NCBI GenBank assembly: GCA_039621445.1
Contig: CP154957.1
Span: 13,694,947 to 13,758,946, forward strand
Direction of reading: 5' to 3'
DNA from: Euglena gracilis
Taxonomy: Eukaryota > Euglenida > Euglenophyceae > Euglenales
Length of the DNA: 64,000 nucleotides
Position 1 is the stretch's first letter, and every line of letters starts with the position of its first letter. Shown here piece after piece: positions 20,092 to 30,279 of this stretch. The position numbers and the translations under genes were made by a program. Below the pieces are notes generated by a model. The model saw only the letters and a list, made by a program, of their open reading frames with translations. It was not told where the DNA came from and ran no database searches.

Positions 20092-20491
20092 TACTGTGCA
20101 CCCCCCTTTGGGCCATAATATTTTGAATTTTTGAAACGACACCAAGTCGCAAATAGTGAGCTTGGAAGGCCCCAAAATTTTTCCACTGACCCAGCTGCTG
20201 GACTTCTTCCACTTGTAAACCAGCATTTTTCCACCATAAAACCCCAGCCCCTCTGGTGCTGTGGGGTTTCCAGTGGGTGGTGTCCACCCCCCCCTCTTGC
20301 AGAATTTCTTTGGTAAGGGAATTCACTCTTTCTGATGTCAAAGTTCGTTTGCCATCCAAAGACCATAACAAATTATTTTTGTGCCCAACCATGTGGGCTG
20401 TCCTTTCCACATACTCTTTCAATAGGTGCCAGGGGCTGATGAGGGGGGTGTGTGGTAAATTCAAAACTTCCTCCCATCTTGGGAATTGCAC
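20092..20491 (-). pseudogene. Tyrosine recombinase C-terminal catalytic block (out of frame with pol)
   Basis: The frame from 20491 gives QFPRWEEVLNLPHTP, TSERVNSLTKEILQEGG, HWKPHSTRGAGVLWWKNAGL and QLGQWKNFGAFQAHYLRLG. HSTR is the H-x-x-R box, W sits in QLGQW, and Y of HYLR is the expected nucleophile. The matching end of the pol frame reads LLQRKGCNSQDGRKF, stop, so a one-base change near 20480 splits the protein. The open frame runs on through the terminal repeat into neighbouring repeats to 19226, which is not meaningful. Confidence 0.75.
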
Positions 20492-23169
20492 CCTTTTCTT
20501 TGCAATAAAATGAAAATTTTTTCTCCCACGAAACTGATTTTTCGCTGTGTCCTGGCTAAATCAACCCCCCTGTGGAGGGCCAAAAGCCTCCAACAAATGA
20601 TGAGTCTGTTTCTGAGCTCTTTCACAGAGAGTTCTGAGAGGGGTCTTGATTGTCTGATGATGTTGTTTAGAAAATCAGTGGGGTCCCAGAAATGGGCATA
20701 CTTGCAGACATTGGAATTCCATTTCCTTTTCAATGGAGACAAAAGAGGGGAAAACCTCAATGACCCAAACCCTGGGAGTAATAAAACTGCTGCATATGCA
20801 TTTCGTGCAGTGTTGAGGCTGTGAACAGCCAAATCAAGGATGGCCTCGGCCATCTTGTGCACTGTGCAGTCCTGCAGGGGCACCCCTTTGTGCAACAATT
20901 GGCCCACCAATGTCCTGAAGGCTGAATCATATCTCTTGACATTTCCCAGATTTTTTATGTAAGTGTCGATACTGGACATCGAAACTTCCTGGGATTGTAA
21001 TATTTGCCTGACACAATCAAGCAGGCCAATTTCCACCTTGGGGGGGGGGCATCTCCTCCCCCCAGCAGTTGGTGAATAGACCCCATTGGGGGGGGGTACC
21101 AACAAAACTTTGTTGCCTGGCTTTCTGATTGCCATTAATTGGCGCCACCATGATGTTGAAGCCCAGTGGGGTACGATCAACAGACAAGTCAGGTCTGGGT
21201 TTACCATTAATCTCTGAACCCATTGGGGAATGATGCTCCAGGGGGGGTTTGCATAAACTGGGGGGAGGCCCCTCAAATCTGCCTTCAAGGCATCCACCAG
21301 CAAAGCCCCTTGGTGGGGGTATCGACAAACAAACTTGGGGAATTTTTTGTTGCTGGGTGTGCAAAACATGTCCACCTCTGGGGTAATGTCCTGTCTGAAA
21401 AATTTCAGAATTTGGTGAAAGATATGTAGGTTTAGGGTATAATCCCCTGGGTCCTTTCGCTCCCTGGTCAGGGAGTCTGCCAATTGCTCTTTTGTGGGAA
21501 CCCAAACCACCTGCAAATTGATTTGCTTTTCTTGGCAATGATACAGCAGGGGTTTTAAAATGGAATTTAGGTAGGGCTTTTTGCCTCCCCATTTTGTTAG
21601 ATAACTTACAGCCACTTGGCTGTCCACGTGAAGCATTATGGTTTGTTTTGGTTTTGCCAGACTTTTTACTGTCTCCACTGCTGACATCAATTCTTTTTGG
21701 TTGATGTGAAGGATGTGCAGGTCCCTCCAAAAATCCTGCACTTTTTGGCCTGAGTTTTTGTCCAGCCCCCCCCACTGCCAGGTGCTGCTGTCTGAAAACA
21801 GATCCTGAGAGGCCTGGGATTGAAAGGCTCTGCCCACACCTGGCTGCAAAAACGCTTTTAACTCCACAATTTGATCTTTGACCCCCTGGGGAATGGTTAG
21901 GGTGTCGTCCCAACCCCACTTTGTGTGCAAATCCACCATTTTGCAAAGTTGATCTGTCAGAATTCTGAGAAATGGCATGGAGACTAAATAGCTTCTGACC
22001 TGCCCCACAATAGAGCTTAGTTTTCTGCAGCTCATTTTTTGTGCTGTGAGCACTTTTCCCAGCTCCTTTCTTAAGGATTTTAGTTTTTCCTGTGGGATTT
22101 CCAGCTGGCCCTTTTTCAAATTGACCCACTGGCCCAAATGTTTTATCTCCTGTGTGGGTTCCAGACAGGATTTGGGGAGGTTTAATCTGAAACCTGCCAA
22201 TAAAAGGTCCTGCTTTATTTCTGCCAAATGTTGGGCTGCAGTCTTTTTGCTGGGGGCTAACAGCAAAATGTCGTCTAGGTAGATGAAAACTACCTTTCCC
22301 TCCTTTCTCCACTTCCTTTCCCAGACTCTCATGAGAGTCATAAACTTTTGTGGCAGGCTGCTGATGCCAAAACATGCAGCTTGAAACTGCCAAGTTTCCC
22401 CCCCCACTCGCATGCTGACATGTTTTTCCAGGCTGCTGTGCAGTTTTAGGTGAAAATAAGCATCTTTCAGATCTATTTTTCCACAGAACCATCCTTTTCT
22501 TAGGTATGGGAAAATGTTTCCCATGTGTTCCAGTCTGAACTTCTGGGGGGTGAAGTGGAGATTTAACTGTCGACAATCTGAGATTAATCTTTCTTTTGTC
22601 TTTTCCCCCTCTTTTTTGGAAAGGATGAAATAAGGGACAAAATGTTTTGCCTCCTCTGGGTGGATTTGCCTGGTTGCCCCTGCACATTCGTATTCCCTCA
22701 GAATTTTTTGGGCAGTCATTATTTCTTGGGGTGTCTTGAAGGGAACTTTTATGACATCTGAGGGGGGAGGGGGAGATCTGCCATAACCCCTTCCCTTATC
22801 AGGTTTAATACCTCTCTGCTGGCTCCTGCCTTGACCCAATGGGGGATACTGGCCTGCAGGGCCTTGTAGGGGGGCACCCCTGGGTGTAATGTATCTGGGG
22901 ATTCCACAGGCCCCATCACAGGGGTCCTTCCCCTGGGCTGCCCCATCACTGGGGGCCCCTCTGGGTGCCCCATCACTGGGGCTGCAGCTGGCCCTGCCAT
23001 AGGGCTTTTCAAAGACAGGCTTTCCCCCTGTTTTGGAATGATGGGGGAAGGTCTGTGGTGGGGTGGTACATATAATTCTGGGCTGATTATCTTCTGGGGG
23101 GGCCTGCCTGAGCCAATCTTGGGCCTCCCCCCCAAGGGCTGATGTGGTCCTGATGGTTTTGGCCACCAC
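20461..23169 (-). CDS. Pol of DIRS-like element: RT, RNase H, methylase-like domain, recombinase N-part
   Basis: This is a 902-codon frame. Residues about 1-140 are Pro/Gly-rich and overlap gag. RT spans about 150-380, with LISDCRQLN, KIDLKDAYFHL, FQAACFGISSLPQKF and YLDD at about 297-300. RNase H spans about 455-590, with LFSDSSTWQWGG and HVDSQVAVSYL. A methylase-like domain spans about 595-690 (EVDMFCTPSNKKF, YANPPWSIIPQW with NPPW at about 642, LLIVPHWASTSWW). The recombinase core-binding and first catalytic region spans about 715-902 (RYDSAFRTLVGQL, LNTARNAYAAVLLLPGFG, WRLLALHRGVDLARTQRK). It ends at a stop 30 nt past the point where the rest of the recombinase continues in another frame, consistent with one small indel. 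It is probably a recently mobile copy. Confidence 0.85.
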   Translation of the reverse strand: MVAKTIRTTSALGGEAQDWLRQAPPEDNQPRIICTTPPQTFPHHSKTGGKPVFEKPYGRASCSPSDGAPRGAPSDGAAQGKDPCDGACGIPRYITPRGAPLQGPAGQYPPLGQGRSQQRGIKPDKGRGYGRSPPPPSDVIKVPFKTPQEIMTAQKILREYECAGATRQIHPEEAKHFVPYFILSKKEGEKTKERLISDCRQLNLHFTPQKFRLEHMGNIFPYLRKGWFCGKIDLKDAYFHLKLHSSLEKHVSMRVGGETWQFQAACFGISSLPQKFMTLMRVWERKWRKEGKVVFIYLDDILLLAPSKKTAAQHLAEIKQDLLLAGFRLNLPKSCLEPTQEIKHLGQWVNLKKGQLEIPQEKLKSLRKELGKVLTAQKMSCRKLSSIVGQVRSYLVSMPFLRILTDQLCKMVDLHTKWGWDDTLTIPQGVKDQIVELKAFLQPGVGRAFQSQASQDLFSDSSTWQWGGLDKNSGQKVQDFWRDLHILHINQKELMSAVETVKSLAKPKQTIMLHVDSQVAVSYLTKWGGKKPYLNSILKPLLYHCQEKQINLQVVWVPTKEQLADSLTRERKDPGDYTLNLHIFHQILKFFRQDITPEVDMFCTPSNKKFPKFVCRYPHQGALLVDALKADLRGLPPVYANPPWSIIPQWVQRLMVNPDLTCLLIVPHWASTSWWRQLMAIRKPGNKVLLVPPPNGVYSPTAGGRRCPPPKVEIGLLDCVRQILQSQEVSMSSIDTYIKNLGNVKRYDSAFRTLVGQLLHKGVPLQDCTVHKMAEAILDLAVHSLNTARNAYAAVLLLPGFGSLRFSPLLSPLKRKWNSNVCKYAHFWDPTDFLNNIIRQSRPLSELSVKELRNRLIICWRLLALHRGVDLARTQRKISFVGEKIFILLQRKGCNSQDGRKF

Positions 23170-24175
23170 TTGCCTTCAGGGCCCTTTGGCCTCCAGAGGC
23201 ACTCAGGCCTGCTTGGCCCCCATTGGCCTTTTCTCCAGGACTTCTCTGTCCATTTGCCTCCATCTGGCTGCCAGTGGCACACAGGCCTGCTTGGCCTCCA
23301 TTGGCCTTCTTTCCAGGACTTTCTCTTCTCTGTCCTTCTGGGTTCCCAGTATAGGCCACCATGGCCTGTATTTGGCATTGGCTTGCTGCTCCTGGGAGGT
23401 TTGTGTCTGAAATTGCTGGGGGGAAAGTTGGACATACCTTTCCCCAATGGGATCTCTCCAGGCTGGGGTACTGGCTGCCATAGCCTTGCCCCTGGGCCCA
23501 CTGCCCTCTTGAATAATGGCTGCCATAGCCTTGATTCTGGGCCCCAGGCCCTGTTGAATGATGGCTGCCATAGCCTTGATTTTGATTTGAATCCTTTGGA
23601 TTTCTGATCTCCCTTGAGAGGCTGCCATAGCCTTTGCTTCTTCCCCTGGAAGGGGAGGAACTGAGAAAAAGGGGTGGAGTCTGTTGGACCTGTGATGGTA
23701 GTCTCCCTGTGTCTTCTCTTCCTGACCACAGTTGTCCATGGTCCATGGCCATCATTTTGAGTGGGGAAGTCTGAAATCTTTGATTTGCTGGGGGGTGGGG
23801 GGGTTGCGATGGCCACGGACTGACGTGCTGCTGCCGCCTCATCTCCTTCTGCAGCTGCTGCTGTGACTTCACCTTCCCCAGCTTCAGTTGACTTCTTGGA
23901 AGTTCTTTGCAGTTCTTCTTGAAATTCAGAGTTTCTTTGAAATTCATTCTTCATGGAAGTCCTTTGTTGATATCTGTGTTTCTGTTCTTTGAATTTCTTG
24001 TTCCAGTTGAACTCGAGGCGTTGAATTCTTCCGTCAGGAAGTTGAAGTTCCGAAGAAAGTTCGGTCCACCAGTTGGTAAAAGTATTGGTTCTCGGGAAGG
24101 TAGTACTCCTCGAAAAGCAATTCCACTTGAGCTCGTAGCAGTAAAACTCTTTCTCCTTGAGGTCGAAGGGCAGAA
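22749..24175 (-). CDS. Gag-like ORF with Trp-rich repeats, minus-strand DIRS-like element
   Basis: The open frame extends from outside the terminal repeat (24542); the part inside the element starts about 24175. It has a charged helical segment (NKKFKEQKHRYQQRTSMKNE), an Ala/Glu stretch, then repeats built on RLWQP (QRLWQPLKG, SRLWQPSFNRAWGP, SRLWQPLFKRAVGP, ARLWQPVPQPG). A second repeat follows, QWRPSRPVCHWQPDGGKW and QWGPSRPECLWRPKG, then Pro-rich sequence with VMG repeats. There is no CCHC knuckle, so the Trp/basic repeats may bind nucleic acid. It overlaps the pol ORF by 421 nt in a different frame. The function is inferred from position only. Confidence 0.6.
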
Positions 24176-24559
24176 TTAGGATCAGCCAACTCCGGCAACA
24201 AAAAGCAGTAAGAAGCACCCCCCGCGCACGCACAAACACACCAGAACAGAACAGCCGGCAAGGAAAGCAGGACCTCACCATCTCGCGGTGCGGAGCCCGA
24301 ATGGTCAAGTCGGTATGGGCCCGCCCCCCAAGAAATTTCAGTTCACCCACAGACAGGCCAGCCACCCGCCGCCGCGAGCCACCGAGAAGTCCGACACAGT
24401 CTCCAAGTCCGCCTGCTCCGACATCTCCTCGCAGTAAGAAACACCACAACCAACACCAAAACACAAACAACAGCCGGAAAGAAGAGCAGGACCTGATTGT
24501 TGTCTTGTGCTCCGCCTTCGCTGTCCCTTCCTCCTGGATCATTCTTCACCGGAGTCCGA

Positions 24560-25760
24560 AATGCATTTTCATGATCACGCTGGTGTGTCTGTTTTGGGAC
24601 AATTTGTCCAAGCTCCCAAAAGGGGGAGATTGAACACCAACAGTATTTTCGCACATTTTCGCGCATCAGAACCGCGGGTGACGTCTGACACGACGATCAC
24701 ATTTTCCCCAGGTCCCTCTTGTTGTCTCTATGTTCTGAACTTCTGGCGGAAGGACTTTGGTCAAATATCGTGCTGTGTCTTCCAAGCTTGGGAAAAGGGC
24801 GACGCAAGGACGAACAATGAAAAGCCTTCAACTTCGAGTGACCAAATAGTAAACTGGGGGGTTTATATTGGGGGGTTATATCACAATCCAAACTCCTTAA
24901 AAAAATCCTCCGAAAAAAGCTCGGGGCGAAATAAAAACCCGAAAGGTTGGCAAAATTAGGTGCTCGGAACAAGCCGTTGCGCAAATTTGGGCTTAGCTGG
25001 TTATCCTGAAGGTTGGCCAAACGGTGAATAAATGGTGCCTCTTCTTCAAATGGAGAAAAGTTTTTTTACAGAATCCAAAGAATAGTGTGGTTGGTTCGAT
25101 TGGGCATTGCTTAAATTAGAGTTGCTTAAATTTGATGGGAGGGTTGCTTAAAGTTGGGGGGTTAACCTGAATTCAAAATCTTGATTAAAGCCGCCAGGAG
25201 AAACGAAGGTCGAACAAACCGAACTGTTACGGCACAATAAATGCGGTTCCGAATTGGGAGAGATAATGACTGCCTGGAAGGACTTGATGCGCATAGCAAC
25301 TTCCAAGAGAGGCAGCCGCATTGTTGTGCCAGGCTTCCTTCAAAGAAAATTCCTTCCCGGGGCACAAAATTGCTGCAGATTTTTGCAACTTGGCTGCAAA
25401 CCTCTCAACGTCAATCCCCCCCAGGCCAGAGGGTTTGATTCAATATATGGTGTCTCAGTGACTGAATTACCAACGTCCGTACACAGACAACATCCCATGA
25501 GTCGAAATCAACAAATTTCACATATGGGTGCGGCAGGCAGGGGACACTTCAGACCTCCCCCCACCCTTGGTTTGGGGTGGATGTTGCTGGAGCACACCCC
25601 CTGGCGCCGAAGGCCAAATTCAAGCCAAATTTGCCTCAGTCGGGCCCAGCCGAGACCCAAATGAACACTCCCCCCGGGGCGTGCCTGTTGACCCCCAGAA
25701 ATAAATCAATTATTGTAATAATATATATTTGTAATTATTATATTTTTGGGTCCGTTGCTG
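24560..25760. other. Non-coding stretch, no gene supported
   Basis: This is mixed-composition DNA right of the nested DIRS elements. A 136-codon plus-strand frame (25254-25664) and a 67-codon minus-strand frame (25365-25162) overlap, and neither has motifs or clean splice signals that I can defend. A small C-tract unit (GTTTATATTGGGGGGTTATA at 24861) resembles the ends of the fold-back elements described below. Confidence 0.3.
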
Positions 25761-25769
25761 GAAACCTCC

Positions 25770-26120
25770 AGGGGGTGTCTTACTTTTGGGGGGGGGGGTC
25801 TTATTTTTGGATTTTTTCTTGACTGACCCGGCACCGAAAAAAAAACATCATTTTCCGGGTTCCCAAAAATATTAAAATTTTTTCTTCGATGCTTCACACC
25901 ATGCATTTAGCATGCTATTTTGCCCTTCAAAAAATGAGCAAAAATTCAAAAATAAGACCCCCCTGATGGCACGAAGCGTGACGATGACACGAAGACGGTG
26001 AAAATTTTCTCTGAAAAAAATTACCAAAACCCCCAATTTCACACACAAAGATGATGAAATTTCAAAATTTTCAGATCGGCCCAGGGGGGTCTTATTTTCG
26101 GAGGGGTCTTGTTTGGGGGT
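25770..26120. mobile_element. Fold-back element with AAATAAGACCCCCC-type ends (copy 1)
   Basis: The unit has GTCTTATTTTTGG near 25797 on one side and AAAATAAGACCCCCCTGATGG near 25948, with a further GGTCTTATTTTCGGAGGGG at about 26087. An interior stretch (AATTTCACACACAAAGATGA) recurs at 54.64 kb. The centre contains a GGCACGAAGCG word like those in other units. It is a non-autonomous element with C/G-tract ends and arrays of AAATAAGACCC. No target duplication was established. Confidence 0.5.
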
Positions 26121-26149
26121 GGTTACGGGAAGCACGCCAGAGCGGGAGG

Positions 26150-27052
26150 GGTCAGACTTGTTAAAAAGAAGCCTGTTGTACACAACATACAATCACCAAC
26201 ATCCTTCTGTGGCCCGCCTTCAACACCGGTTGGACTGCGGCTTGAGCAGTGGGGCCAGGTGAACACCTGCTGAGCGGTTCGGGGCTTGGAGGTGAGGTTT
26301 GTGCTGCCCGTTTACCACCTGCGCAGAGGTGACAGCAAGAAATTCGGGCAGCAATGCGACTGCAAAAAAAAAACACCTGCGTGCCAATCGGAAACAGTGA
26401 ATCACCCTCACCCCCCCCTCAAACTTCCCCCCACCCCAAAGTGGCAACTATTGGTTTACCCCCATCAAAGTGGCCACTTTTTTTCGGCGCCTTTGGAGCC
26501 GAAGGCAAAATTTGACCCCCCCCCCAAATGTTCCCCGCCGTTTTGGGGTCCCACGGTGCCTGGAGGGTGGCCACTTGGGGGGGGGGGTGAGGGTATTCAT
26601 TTGCTACAGGTTCCCACTCGCCTTTCGATAGATTTTCAGCGTGGATGCACACACCAGGATCACTTTGTTTGGCGGTGGGGGGCGCTTCACGAGAGAGGGC
26701 AGGCGCAGCGCCCTTGGGGGCTTGGTGGGGGTCCGGTGGGCGGCGGTACACGGGTGAGCAGCAACGGGGACAAACACGGACCTCCGGCCAGCTGTGCCCC
26801 GGCGCAGGGGAGGCAGCTGCGCAGTGTGAAAACAGGAGGTGCCAGGGCGAGCACAGAGTTCAAATTCTCAACAGCATAGGCGTGCATGTTTGGGAGGAGA
26901 GCAATACTTTTGTTCCGATTGTTCTGATGGAAAGCACTGGTGACATCACCCCCTCCCCACAAACAAAAATTCCGAAAATTAAAGATTTTCCACGGGGGCA
27001 GTGAAAAAATAGGGGAAATCTAGGAAAGATTGTGTTTGGAGCCATCAAGCGA
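26150..27052. other. G/C-tract-rich repeat block
   Basis: Several C and G runs of 9-10 bases flank the central hairpin TTTTCGGCGCCTTTGGAGCC at 26481. This is one of the short C/G-tract elements scattered through the window. The open frames on both strands follow the runs and look non-coding. Confidence 0.35.
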
Positions 27053-27803
27053 GAACAATCCCAAAAAAAACCCACCAAAAAGCAAAATACCCACCGGAGA
27101 TCGCCAATGAAAGACTCCAAATCTCCAAATCAAAATTTGGTGGGTGCCAAATCCATCATCACCAGGCTGTTTGGTGCTCACAGTGGTATTCTTTTCCTTT
27201 CTTTCCCATACCCAATACCCCCACCCCTCCTTTGCCAAAAACAACTTTGGACCCTGGTAAACATATTACGTCACTGATGTGTTTTGAGGTGGATGAGGTC
27301 AATATTGTCTTAGGCGGCCTCACTCGCACTTAGCTTTGAAAATGATTGGGGCATTACACCGATGCGCAATTTCCCAAAAAAAATATACACTGAGTCCAGC
27401 ACTGAGTCCTGGGGTCCAATATTGTCCGAACAATCCCAAAAAAAAACCCACCAAAAAGCAAAATACCCACCGGAGATCGCCAATGAAAGACTCCAAATCT
27501 CCAAATCAAAATTTGGTGGGTGCCAAATCCATCATCACCAGGCTGTTTGGTGCTCACAGTGGTATTCTTTTCCTTTCTTTCCCATACCCAATACCCCCAC
27601 CCCTCCTTTGCCAAAAACAACTTTGGACCCTGGTAAACATATTACGTCACTGATGTGTTTTGAGGTGGATGAGGTCAATATTGTCTTAGGCGGCCTCACT
27701 CGCACTTAGCTTTGAAAATGATTGGGGCATTACACCGATGCGCAATTTCCCAAAAAAAATATACACTGAGTCCAGCACTGAGTCCTGGGGTCCAATATTG
27801 TCC
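27053..27803. repeat. Tandem duplication, unit about 376 bp, two near-identical copies
   Basis: The copies begin at 27053 and 27428 with GAACAATCCCAAAAAA, and the second ends near 27803 with the same GTCCAATATTGTCCGAA junction that closes the first. The only differences I noticed are A-run lengths. Each copy contains the same phantom frames on both strands. No coding motif is seen, and the near-identity implies a recent duplication or an assembly duplicate. Confidence 0.85.
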
Positions 27804-27839
27804 GAATTGGTCTGACCCTATGCTCCTGAACCCAAAGCG

Positions 27840-29620
27840 CCGGGTAAGGAAATGAGGGGTCCCCATTGTGCATTTGTGCAACGGCGCACTGAAATGATTC
27901 ATTACAACACTAAACACATTGCTCATTTGCACAATAGCTACAAGTTAAATTTTGTTTTTATTGCGCATCTGCGCAATGAGAACCCACTTGTAGAATGAAA
28001 ATCTAACAATTCCATTGCGCAAATGCAGAATGAACATACATTTTTTAAAAAAATTCATCAATGTGGCTGTTGCACAGATGCACACTAACTGCTTGAAACT
28101 CATCGCACAACGCAGGAAGAGAACTGCCGTGGTATGAACACCAGAGGGACAGAGTGTAGGACAGGTGGATGGAAGCCTTCTCTCGGCCATGTTGCTTGAA
28201 AATGGGAAAACATTGGGTATCTGAGCAACAGTCACACTGATATAGAATATAAAAATTCTATGTCCATTGCGTATTTGCATAAATTAAATTTTCATCCAAC
28301 ATCAGGGTGCCCATTCAGCAATGGTCACCAATTTTTAACTTCCTGTGGGAGGAGAGAGCGGTTCTGAAAACATCTCAACATCAGAGCGAACAAAGCTAAG
28401 GTGGAGGGAAGTCTTGCCTGGAACAGCAATTGAAACTCGGGAAATTTGGGTTTGAAAAAGAGCAGGTGACAGATAAACCCTCAAAATCAAAGCTAAAGAA
28501 ACACTTTTGGGCACCCCCAAAAAGTGTTTAAAAAAAAACTCGTCACCCCCCTTTTCTCACCCAGGATTTGAAGAACAAAGCTTTGGGGAAGAGCCAATGG
28601 ATTGAAAAATTGAAAAAGTCCAGCAAAAACGGCAGAGAAAGGTGGACTGACATACCTTTTTTTGGTGCAACCCACCAGACAGGCCCATCACAATGGGCTG
28701 ATGCAAGACACGGTTTGGTCAAAACACACCTTCCTGTGATCATCCCCCCCCCAAAACCCAACTCCCAGCACTGAGTCAGCGTCATTGTGGCCCCAAGCCA
28801 ACCGCCCATAATTCATCTTAAACCCGCCCCCCCTTTTAGAAGCGCACGGCCGCTACAAGCGCAGGGTCCAAATAAAAGCGCACCACCCACCGTCGAAGGC
28901 GGCGGTCCACTGCAAGCGCACCCCCCATTTTGATGTCATTTTTAATGGAAATCAACAAAAATCGGGCATGAAGGGTCCAAATAGAAGTGCACCCCCCGCT
29001 GCCAGAGGCAGAAGTCCACAAAAAGTGCACCCGCGCTTCTATTAGGGAAGGTCCTTCCTTCTCCGATGCCTGAGCACTTCAGAATCACCAAAACCAATAC
29101 CACCAAAACCAAAACCACCAGCTTCTGGACACAATGCTGCTCAAAACCCTTTCATCATTCCCCTCAACTGGCCACCTCCTCCCACAGCGCGCACGCGTCC
29201 ATATACATCGCTTGAATGCCCATTGCGCACATATGCGCAGCAATTATTCGCCCATGCGTGAATAATCCGCGGCAACAAACAAATTCATGCACAACAAATT
29301 CAACAAATTCATGCGCGGCAATGAACGCCCATTGCGCACAGCGCAACATTCATTGTGCATATGCGCAATGCATAATTGTTGCATGTGCACAATGGGTGAC
29401 GAAAGCCCCTGAACTGGTGGGAGTCCCTCTGATGTGCTACAATGTGTTGAGGTGCTTCTCCACATGGCTAATGTTGGTCTTGGTGAGGAAATGGATTGCG
29501 TAAATTCGCAACCAACACACCTACACAATGTAACGCTCGTTCATTCAGATTATATGTTAAATGTTAGCTCCGTGCTTTTATGTTTTGGGAGGGTCATTGC
29601 GCACTTGCAAATACAATGTA
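27840..29620. repeat. Region of scattered TGCGCA palindromes, otherwise no gene
   Basis: Words such as ATTGCGCATCTGCGCAATG (27960), GTGCATTTGTGCAACGGCGCA (27870, first 20 bases similar) and GTGCATATGCGCAATG (29357) recur, each an imperfect palindrome centred on an AT-rich core between TGCGCA or TGTGCA arms. The block 28819-29045 is a separate element with AGAAGCGCAC and AAAAGCGCACC units at both ends. I found no exon with clean splice sites. Confidence 0.45.
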
Positions 29621-29621
29621 A

Positions 29622-29876
29622 CCCCGCCAAATAACCCCCCGGTGTGTTATTTGAGCACCCGAACTGGGGCCCCAGGGGCGGTGCTATTTGGGGGGCTATT
29701 TTTACATGTTTTATTTGGGCACCCGAACTGGGGCCCCAGGGGGGGGGGTGCTATTTGGGGGGGAAACCAAAGGAAAACGGGGGGGGGGGTGTTATTTGGG
29801 CACTCGAAATCGGCCCCCGAGGGGGGGGTGTTATTTGGGGGGGTTATTTGGGGGTGTTATTTGGGAGGGGGGTTTA
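29622..29876. mobile_element. Fold-back element built from GGTGTTATTTGGG units
   Basis: The left end AACCCCGCCAAATAACCCCC and the right end GGGGTTATTTGGG with GGGGGGTTT are inverted. Between them the unit GTTATTTGGGCACCCGAACT with GGGGCCCCAGG is repeated. The layout (C-tract terminus plus short-unit array) is shared with elements at 37.8, 38.8, 40.0, 45.3 and 54.5 kb. Confidence 0.5.
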
Positions 29877-30279
29877 TTCATCACCAAGCCCAACACTCGC
29901 CATACAGAAAGGGGCTCGCACATGCACAACAATTATGCATTGAGCACATGCATATAACAATGAATAATTGTTGAATATGTGCGCAATGGCCATCACTGTG
30001 TTCTGTGTCAGGCACTGGGGGCTGGTGTTGCTCAACAGAAGCCAGGAAAACACCTTGGGCTCGTCCCCCCCACCCCCCCACCCCTGCACCCAGGTGGTTC
30101 CCTGCCGTTAATCTACTGCAACCCTCCTCCCGCTTCAACCTCCCAGGGATCACAACTCTATGGCACGCCGTTTTTTAAGCTCCTCAGCAACGTTTCTGTA
30201 GAGTAGAGTTCACCCTGCAGACAACTCAGCAGGCAACAACGCAACAAAACCTAAAAAGCAACACAAAGCCAAACCTCAC

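Larger units (their letters stand above)
20059..24305 (-). mobile_element. DIRS-like tyrosine-recombinase retroelement (best preserved copy)
   Basis: The ends are a 33-bp inverted repeat (20059-20091 and 24273-24305; GCTCCGCAC then T or C, then GCGAG ... GGTGAGG) with two mismatches seen. Reading on the minus strand, a gag-like ORF, an overlapping 902-codon RT/RNase H/methylase-like/recombinase ORF, and the last recombinase block in a second frame fill it almost end to end. Only one clear frameshift (near 20480) separates it from an intact element. No target-site duplication is expected for this class, and none is obvious. Confidence 0.8.
19512..24559 (-). mobile_element. Outer DIRS-class element with perfect 61-bp inverted repeats, split by later insertions
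   Basis: A 61-bp sequence at 19512-19572 (beginning TCGGACTCCGGTGAAGAATG) is repeated perfectly and inverted at 24499-24559. The sequence just inside the right end carries the same leader (CTTCTTTCCGGCTGTTGTTTG on the minus strand, shown here only to its first words) as the plus-strand DIRS-like element. Between them lie two further inverted-repeat units (19611-20057 and 20059-24305). The simplest reading is one DIRS-class element that received later insertions. Its left end directly abuts the right repeat of the 15.3-19.5 kb element. Confidence 0.65.

Noticed and set aside
21017-22687. 556-codon minus-strand frame as a separate gene
   Set aside because: It overlaps the RT/RNase H frame of the DIRS-like pol completely and has no domain. 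Kept only as a dual-coding question.
25254-25664. 136-codon plus-strand frame as a host exon
   Set aside because: No splice-site or motif support, and a competing frame lies on the other strand.
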